Source: Rapana venosa
Lineage: Eukaryota; Mollusca; Gastropoda; Neogastropoda; Muricidae
Length of the DNA stretch: 64,000 nt
Assembly: GCA_028751875.1 (NCBI GenBank)
Contig: CM054158.1
Coordinates: 6,630,861-6,694,860 of the forward strand
Direction of reading: 5' to 3'
Part shown: piece by piece, positions 56,756-64,000 of the stretch
How the letters are laid out: every line of letters starts with the position of its first letter
Position numbering within the stretch: position 1 is the first letter of the stretch
Notes under the pieces: model-generated
What the model saw: only the letters and a program-made list of their open reading frames with translations
The model's database searches: none
What the model was told of the DNA's origin: nothing
Translations under genes and position numbers: made by a program

Positions 56756-57407
56756 TGTCCCGCTATCCCCCGTTCTTTTCAACGTGTTCCTGGAGAACAT
56801 CATGCAGGAGGCCCTCCTTTACTTCAAGACCACAATCACAATAGGAGGAAGGCCAGTCTGCAATCTTCGATTCGCAGACGATATTGATCTCATGGGCCGA
56901 AGTGAAGAAGAACTCCAGGATCTCACCACCAGACTGGAAACATCAGCCAATGCCCACGGTATGGAGATCAGCACGGAAAAGAGCAAGATCCTAGTGAACA
57001 GTACACACCAACCACTTCCACCAGCATCAAGATGAGTGGCGAGACACTAGAGGAGGTAGAAACTTTCAAGTACCTTGTGAACAGTCATCACCAAAGAAGG
57101 TTACGAGCACACAAGAGGTGAAGATCAGACTTGCTGTGGCACTCTCCTCCATGACTAAGCTGGCGAAAGTGTGAGAAACCATAACATCAGAACCCACACT
57201 AAGGTCAGACTCTACAAGGCACTCGTCACATCCATTGCCTTGTACAGCTGTGAAGCATGGACACTTACTGCCGATCTAGAACGTCGAATTCAAGCCTTTG
57301 AGATGAAGTGCCTCAGGCGGATCCTGAACATCACCTACAGAGACCATAAAACCAATGACTACGTCTGGCAGCAGATCGAGGCACTGGCTGGCAAACAAGA
57401 ACCATAA
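56756..57407 (+). mobile_element. RTE-like LINE RT 3' half (FADDIDLMG family)
   Basis: Starts with LSPVLFNVFLENIMQEA, then the catalytic LRFADDIDLMGRSEEELQDL near 56,868, NAHGMEISTEKSKILVNST near 56,950, FKYLV near 57,066, VRLYKALVTSIALYSCEAWT near 57,205 and ERRIQAFEMKCLRRILNITY near 57,280. Two frames are used, so there is at least one frameshift near 57,035-57,170. The palm is well preserved, including Asp-Asp. It ends abruptly at AGKQEP, where a minus-strand LINE begins; the normal C-terminus and 3' UTR are missing. Confidence 0.85.
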
Positions 57408-57410
57408 GTA

Positions 57411-59370
57411 GGAAGATATGGTCCGTTGTTCTGCATGCTTTTCTGAAACCAGCTTGTTCTCTGACAATACTATTGTTATTTTCTAAATATTCAGAAATTC
57501 TATGGTTCAGTTTTTGACAAAAAAGTTTTCCAATAGTGTTTGTCAACCTTATTCTTCTGTAGTTTTCTGGGTTGTATATGCATCCGTTTTTATAGATTGG
57601 GACATTCACTCCTACTTTCCAGTCACATGGATATATACCCGTTTCTAATACTAAATTGAAAATATTCGGCAATATCTCTATAACATTAGATGAAACTGAT
57701 TTGATCATTTCGTTTGTGATTCCATCTTTTCCAGGCGATTTGTTATTTTTCAGCTTTTTGATTGTTTTTGTAATTTGCTCGTTGTAATTTGCTTATCTAG
57801 CAGTGGGTTATTAGATACTTTTGATTCATTAAACCTGCTTTGTACTTGCTTTTTGTGGTCTGGATCTATTTGCCGTTCTTTACCAATAAGCGTTTTTAAG
57901 TGTTCAGTCCATTTACTGCTACTAATATGATTATGATGTTTTAATCCATCATCTTCGCTTTCTTTTAATTTTTGTAAAGTTTTCCACAATATACTTGGAT
58001 GTTCGTCAATGGGATCATGTAGCTGTGATACCAGTGAATTTGTGAAGATTTTAATTTTCTTTTTTATTAAAGTATTATATTGTTTTCTTTTCATAAAGTA
58101 TTTTTCTCGAAGGGGTTCTATTTATTGCATTTAGTAGAGACTTTACTTCTTTTCTTGTACCGTTACATTCCGAATCAAACCATTTTTTATTGTGTTTAAT
58201 TCTTCTTACCAGTTTTGACTTTCTGGTCTTCAAGCTTAATTGTGCCACTTTGAGAAAGATATCAGACAGTTGTCTGGAATATTCATTTACTACGTTTGTG
58301 GAATCAGGCTGCTTTGTACTTTGTTTTAATACTGTATTTGTTTCAGTTTTTATTTGTGTTATGTGTGATTGTATTGCTGGTAGTAGAAGCGCCTTTTCAA
58401 ATTGTCCTTTGGAAATTATATCCCATACAAAACGTGTTTGTTGTGGTGAATCTTTAGTAATATACTCTTCCTGTGTGTCTCTTACTATTTTGATAGACCT
58501 CTGCAAACGTGTTTTGTCTATATCTGGTATATCTATATCTAAATCTAGTGGACAGTGATCAGAGTATTCCATTAAATCTCTAACTTTCATATGCTTCACC
58601 TCTTTCATAAATGATTTTGAACAAATGAAATAATCCACAACACTACAACCTTGAGGTTGAAAGCATGTAAATCTACCCTGCAAATCTCCTAATGTTCGGC
58701 CATTTAATATATATAATTGATTATCTGTACAAATATTAGCTAAAAGTCTACCATATTTTTGTACAATTCTATCCATTGAGCACCTTTGATAACATTGGTC
58801 ATATTCATTTTCTTCACGTAAATTGTAGTAACTTGGTTCTGGATCTATTTCCATAAAGTCAGTCTTCCTGATCACGCATTTAGATCTCCGCACAGTATTA
58901 TCTCACCTCTTTCAGACAAACTTTCTATGTCTTGTTCTAAATTTTCCCATATTTTCTGTGTATGAACTTTTCCAAAAGAAGAAAATTCGGGTGGAATATG
59001 TGCACATCCTATAAAAAATATTCTTGTTTGATGATCTTAATGAGTTTTCCTATATCATTTGCATCCACTCAATATCTGAACTATTTTGCGGTAAAAATTG
59101 TATACTTTTTCGATTATCTTCGAACTGAAATACCTCCTGAAGCACTGACAGATCTATTTCTTTTTGGTCTGCAGTAGTGCACTGACATATATCCTGGTAG
59201 AGTTACATCTTCTACAGATTTTTTTATCTAAATGCGTTTCTTGTAAAATTATTACATTGTATAACATCAACATGTCTTTTATGTGTACGTCATTTAGTTT
59301 GTTTACATTAATTCCATCCACTTTTCCATAGATACTTCTAATATTCCACGATAATATTCTCATGTTTTAC
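57411..59370 (-). mobile_element. LINE endonuclease, linker and RT 5' part
   Basis: Begins with MRILSWNIRSIYGKVDGINV (59,363), an endonuclease start, with LQETHLDKK. After a frameshift near 59,150 a 272-codon open frame (58,893-58,075) carries the rest of the endonuclease, including the catalytic YSDHCPLDLD near 58,550, and then a basic linker with KKWFDSECNGTRKEVKSLL. Another frame (58,094-57,750) continues the linker. RT starts at GIYPCDWKVGVNVPIYKNG near 57,600 and NPENYRRIRLTNTIGKLF near 57,545, and reaches REQAGFRKACRTTDHIF near 57,430. There it is cut off by the plus-strand LINE. This is the best-preserved LINE coding sequence in the window; it resembles CR1/L2-like families, clade uncertain. 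Confidence 0.85.
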
Positions 59371-59517
59371 TCATTTGTTAAATATCATTGTGAACACAGA
59401 GATCTTTTCAATGTGGTAAACAAACCATGTGCTTTTCTGTTTTAAATGATGACATGTGTTCAAAAGACTTTAACTGGGACAGACTTTCTTTGGGTTAATA
59501 TCATTGTACTGAGACTG

Positions 59518-59519
<2 letters not shown>

Positions 59520-59550
<31 letters not shown>

Positions 59551-59580
59551 CGTGCGTGCGTGCGGGTGTGTGTGTGTGTA
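59520..59580. repeat. (GT)n microsatellite
   Basis: GTGT run with a GCGTGCGTGCG interruption. It lies between the LINE 5' end and the tRNA-like sequence; 59,581-59,755 is G/T-rich with a G run at 59,617-59,628. Confidence 0.9.
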
Positions 59581-59758
59581 ACCTACATGACAAAACCACA
59601 AGAGTTAGAAGTGTAGGGGGGGGGGGGGACACTTAAAATTTGTTTTGGTGGGTTTTTGTTGTTTTTGTTTTTTGTTTCGGGGAGGGGGTTTGGGGGGGTG
59701 GGATGGTTACTAGGAAAAGAAAAAAAGTTTTTTAAAAAGTTATAAAAAAAAAAAAGGC

Positions 59759-59830
59759 TTCCCAAGCGGGGAATCGAACCCCGGCCGTCGCGGTGAGAGC
59801 GCGAAATCCTAACCACTAGACCACTTCTGC
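59759..59830 (-). tRNA. tRNA-Glu(CTC)-like gene or pseudogene
   Basis: 72 nucleotides on the minus strand with a Glu-type D arm (GGTCTAGTGGTTAGGAT), a perfect five-pair anticodon stem around loop CTCTCAC (anticodon CTC) and a perfect T arm (CGGGGTTCGATTCCCCG). The acceptor stem is poor: 5' GCAGAAG against 3' CTTGGGA gives only four of seven pairs, while a functional partner would start TCCCAAG. Downstream is a T run that could terminate pol III. Internal promoter boxes are intact. Likely a pseudogene or the head of a tRNA-Glu-derived SINE; a degraded copy lies at 49,145. Confidence 0.6.
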
Positions 59831-60184
59831 CACGTGTAAAATTAAATAATTATATACTATTTACACGACTCGCCGCCGCAATGCACAGAGTTTTTCTTGA
59901 TTGTAACAGGGCCAGTTGGATGAGAGATAATCACAGTTGTACGATTGCTTTTGTCCGACAAAACTGCGTTCGAAAATAATTATCCAACTGAGGAAGAAAT
60001 TCAAGCAGGATAAGCCCTTTTTTGGGGGGTTGTTTTTTTTCTTTTTGGTTTTTGGGGGTTTTTTTTGGGGGGGGGGGGGGGGGTTGGGGGGTGCCTTTAT
60101 TTGTTTGTTGTTTTTAAAGTTTTACCCCCCTTTGTTTCTACTATGTGAGAGTATGAGTACTGGGTTTATTATTAAGATGTATCA

Positions 60185-60270
60185 CTACGGGCAGGGACTG
60201 AATGTAAAAAAGTACATGAGTACTTATTCATTATCCTCGAAATGAAAGACTTTGTGTCATTGTCATTGTC
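60185..60270 (+). repeat. Dispersed 3' module with (TTGTCA)n tail
   Basis: GGGCAGGGACTGAATGTAAA, GAGTACTTATTCATTATCCT, CGAAATGAAAG, then TGTCATTGTCATTGTCC. Clean copy in the orientation opposite to 17,388. Confidence 0.65.
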
Positions 60271-60449
60271 CATAGGCCCTATCGTTTTCATTATTTGCCT
60301 TGTTGTTCTCTAATGCAAAGAAGTGAAAGTACGACAGCTTTATTTTTTGCCAAATTTCGTTCTTTTCCTGTAATTATTATTTTTGCCTTTGTACCACGTT
60401 TACCAAGGCATCCACAGAAATAAAAACCACTATTTGCAAAAGACTTACA

Positions 60450-63400
60450 TCAGACTAAAAACTCATGTGATTTTAGTTTCTGCTAGCTTCCTAACTTCCA
60501 TAGAACACCATACTGACGAGGGTCATCTGCTCTACTATAGCAGGGATCAGGACAAGCATATCAATGGCGTATGCATGCTTGTCAACAAGAACATCAAGAA
60601 CTGGTGATAGGATACTACCCAGTAAACAGCCCTTATGGCCATCCGCCTCAGGGCAGCCCCATTCAACATCACAGTGATTCAAGCTTCAAGCCTACACACC
60701 AACAACGAATAATGATGATGAAGTCGTAGAGGAATTCTACAACCAACTACAAGGCATCATCGATAAGGTGAACAAGAAAGACATCTTGATCATCCAGGGA
60801 GACTGGAACACCAAGGTGGGCGGAGACGCACTGAAAGACTGGAGCAAATTCTGTGGTCCCTCCTGTAATGCGATCACCAATGAGCGAGGACTCCCACTAC
60901 TGGAATTTGCAAGCTACAACGACAAGGTGCTCGCCAATACCCTTAGAGAACACAAGGCATCCCGACGCTGGACATGGCATGCACCCAATGGGATCCATCA
61001 CAACCAGATTGACTACATCCTGGTGCAGACCGGCTTCGATCTGGCATCAACAGAGCCAAGACGAGGACATTCCCAGGTGCAGACATGGGCATCGATCATG
61101 ACCTCGTGCTCCTGAACTTTAGAGTCCGATTGAAGAAGATCAATACGACAAAGAACACCAGACTCCAGTTCTAAAACCTGGACAGACTGAAGGACTCGGA
61201 AGGACCCCACCATCAACCAATCCTTCCTAACACAATAGGGAGGGAAATTCCGCACACACTGGTAGCTGCATTGTCACTGTATATGAAGATGCCCGAATAC
61301 GAAGACCCACTGGCAGTTTTTTAAAAAAAACACAGTTATGACTGTGACAATCAAGCATACTCCTTGGCAATGCAACGCCTGAAAAACACAACCATAGGGT
61401 CCACAGATGAAATCATGAATAATGTGAGGGACAGAAGACGAGACCTTAAGAAGACAAGAAGCATCACAGGAGGCAGTTTGAGTACGAGAAGTTAAACAAG
61501 AACATAACAGGGGAGAGACATGAGGAAGACCAAGAGGAATGGATAGAGAAACAATGTACAGAAAATTTCGCAGAGGAGCCTGACAGAGAATAATAGCAGA
61601 AGAGCATACCAGATTGGGGAAAGTGGAGCTCACCAAACAAAAACAGGCAAGACGTCAGAAAATCCAGGACAAATAAGGAAATTGCCTAACAGAAAAAGAA
61701 GGAAATCGTTTGGCAATGGACGGAATACAGTTCCAAACTCTACAGAATCACCAGACGCTAGCGATCCCCAGCGTACATGAAAGCCAATCCTCATCGAATA
61801 AAGGACAACTTCCCAATTTCCCCCTATGTTATGAAGTAAAAGACATGCAATTTAGATCTCGCAGAAGAAAGAAAATCAGCAGGAATCGACAACATCCTCC
61901 CTCAGGAGCTGATTCCAACACGGGGTAGTGGGGGAGTAGAGCCGGTGATAGCACGGCTGCGAGAGTGGAGGAGCGAGGGGGTCGCGTTTACAAGGAGCGG
62001 TCGTTGCAGCGCACGAAGAGGTGCGTGTGGGCAGAGGCGGCCACGGGGGGGGGTGAGGAGGGTGAGTATGGTGGCGGGTCGGGAGACACAGGTGGCGGCG
62101 GAGGACCCAATCTCCATCATGGCGGGCACGTCTCGTCCCAAGAAAGGAAATCTGCCGAGCAGGGTGCCAAACTTACAGGACAATCAGCCACGATAAGTCA
62201 TTCCAGTGAATCAGAGGGGGCATGAAAGTATAGAAGACCTGAAACGAGGAGGCTTAGGCTTACCACAGGGGCAGGAAGAGATCATTGGTGGCCGAAGGGG
62301 AGTATGTGGCCGGTTTTCATCTGCCCAAATAGAAGCACCGACGCGGAACATATAGTTCATCCTGGAGGGTTCGTGTGAGCGAAATACAGATTAGCCAGCA
62401 TCCGCGCGCGCGCGAGCGCATCTGCCCCGTCTTTCATTGATTTTATAAGGAAAGTTTAAGTGAAGGCCTTCGATAGAGTAATGGCATATGAACGTGCGTT
62501 CTGTGGGCCACCATGAACAAATTCAACATGGGCCAGAAGCTGAGCTGGAAACCACACACACCGTCAAGGGGGAAATCTCTATACTCGTAGCGCGAGGGCC
62601 GGGCACGCAGTGGCTAAGTACTACTTCTGTACAGGGCAACAGTAGGGGAATGGTTCCGTACCGCGTGCGAGTTTGGGTGCCGACAGGCTGTCTGCTGTGG
62701 CGGCCCGTGACGGATCGGGGTTTAAACCGAATGCATTTTCCTCGAACGCATCATAGACTTGGACCACCGTCCTTTGGAAGACCCACACAGGGCTAGGCAC
62801 ATCAAGCATTGGAGCGAACCATCCCACCAACCGTCAGTTTGCCGATGACATGGTGACGGGTCCAGTCCTGGCAGGAGGAATGAAGAGTGAACTGGCCGAA
62901 CCAAGTGACGCAACCCGACTGGACGAGCGAATATACCCTCACGAACGGGCATGGAAATCAGCGCCGGAGAAAGACCAATCTACAATTGTCCAAAGAGAAC
63001 AGGTGGATTCCCACCCAATCAACCGGGGCAACCAAGATCATCCTCTCAGGCGAGGGAGCTGAAAAGGAGGTACTGTGGGGGTAGATAGTTGACGGCATGT
63101 GTCAAGACCTTGGGAGCCATCAAAAGTGTGAGGAGTGGATCGAAGACCGAAATCGCACTAGCAAGGAGCGGCCAAGGGGGCAAACGATCAGCAAAGGCAC
63201 AGTGGCAAGACTTAATACCGAAAAGGAGCGACAGAAACATCCCATCGTCAGAACCATAAGGTAAAGGATACCAAACGCGCGATAGTCGCCGTACGCCGTC
63301 AATCATGGCTTTACCGCAGTGAGGGCATGGACACTGATTGCAGACCTACAAAGTAGATGATCAAAGAGCAGTAGCGAATGAGATGTCCGTCAGAAAGGCA

Positions 63401-64000
63401 CCTTGGCACATCTGCATTGGAAAGGGACCAATGTCGGACCAACGAATGAAGTCTCGCGTCAGGAGCGTGATCACAGGCAATCAAGTGCGGGGACTATGAA
63501 GACCTACTGACCGACGGCAAAAAAAGAGGAAACCTCTGATGTGTAGAAGGGCAGCGTAACACGCTCAGGAAAGGACGAGTGCAAGAGACCATCCTTCGAT
63601 GGAACAGGGTCCCAGGGGGAAAGAAGACCGGGCAAGACAGAGGAGAAAGTGGTGGGCGGAATGACATCCGTGATTGGAACAGCAGGGAGGGGTGATGACT
63701 TCAGGTGACACCGCGCGGGCACTCGCCCCACGAGGGCGGGGGGGGGAGTGACGCTGGGGGTACCGGGCGCTAATTAGTAGGGGCCAGAGCTGACCACCAT
63801 TCGGACCACCATGCATCGCCACTGGACGACCCTGGCTGGTTACAGGACCAGTGAAATGAACAGGTGAAGCTTCCTAACTACAATAAGCATGCCCGGCGCG
63901 GGGGTCAACATTGTAGTAACCGAAGCAATTTTCCTAAATTGCCGGGATAAGCCTAACCCTTGCCAACGGATCCTGGTAACCTCCTGGTGAATTGCTCTCA
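60450..64000 (+). mobile_element. RTE-like LINE, copy B, endonuclease readable and RT scrambled
   Basis: The endonuclease is clear. An open frame at 60,768-61,115 encodes KKDILIIQGDWNTKVG, RGLPLLEFASYNDKVLANTL, TWHAPNGIHHNQIDYILVQT and GFDLAS, with the catalytic Asp/Asn motifs of this domain. From 61,200 the frame is lost. RT-equivalent sequence is recognisable only by alignment to copy A (FIDF-like text near 62,435, a FADD remnant as VCR-shifted GCCGATGACATGG near 62,842). The 3' UTR ends at the window edge. From 61,900 on, extra GC-rich bases are inserted every few tens of bases. Confidence 0.7.

Larger units (their letters stand above)
57955..64000. repeat. Composite duplicated block, copy B (runs off the window end)
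   Basis: Counterpart of 47,405-52,600. Copy B is cleaner up to about 61,200. From about 61,900 it carries many extra G/C-rich insertions (for example 61,935-62,110 and 62,400-62,420) relative to copy A. Confidence 0.85.

Overview
This is a scaffold fragment of an animal nuclear genome, most likely a mollusc and probably a gastropod. That attribution is inference. It rests on the mixture of decayed non-LTR retrotransposons (RTE-like, Jockey/CR1-like and related families with AP-endonuclease plus reverse transcriptase), a Ty3/gypsy pol fragment, short SINE-like elements with (ATT)n or (TTGTCA)n tails, and very abundant GA, CA, CAGA and GGT microsatellites. Two runs of exactly 500 N (38,715-39,214 and 55,987-56,486) are placeholder scaffold gaps. 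I see no intact host protein-coding gene and nothing prokaryotic. Most long open frames are translations of simple repeats.

Layout. 1-2,150: simple-sequence DNA (GA-rich, then about 860 bases that are nearly all C and A, then a CTA/CTG tract). 2,150-9,900: a nest of LINEs. An RTE-like LINE lies on the minus strand (2,150-5,210). A Jockey/CR1-like LINE on the minus strand is split in two (5,211-6,094 and 9,290-9,900) by a second RTE-like LINE on the plus strand (6,095-9,289), with a CATT repeat at both junctions. 9,900-12,600: AT-rich, unassigned. 12,600-20,270 and 28,983-36,640: two almost identical direct copies of a 7.6-kb block holding a large 33-bp minisatellite, a GGT tract, many microsatellites, a SINE-like element and a LINE 3' end. 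Between them are a 2.1-kb tract almost free of T, a LINE RT fragment (22,868-24,540), about 3 kb of unassigned sequence and a CAGA tract.

36,640-44,600: microsatellites, SINE-like pieces, LINE 3' ends, a 44-base piece of U2 snRNA and a Jockey/CR1-like RT (42,921-44,205). 44,880-47,300: a minus-strand LINE. 47,405-52,600 and 57,955-64,000 are two copies of a second composite block: minus-strand LINE 5' half, then a tRNA-Glu-like sequence, then a plus-strand LINE. Both copies are noisy, in different ways. Between them lie a Ty3/gypsy pol remnant (53,630-55,986, minus), a gap, and a LINE with an inverted 5' piece (56,597-57,407).

The elements do not form a pathway; the window is a repeat graveyard. 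The points most worth checking are the nested insertion whose removal restores the host LINE frame, the duplicated block whose hypermutable microsatellites have equal lengths in both copies (suggesting false duplication or a very recent event), and the minisatellite that repeats a YY1-like CAAGATGGCGG motif dozens of times. Sequence quality is poor in many stretches, so small indels and homopolymer lengths should not be trusted.
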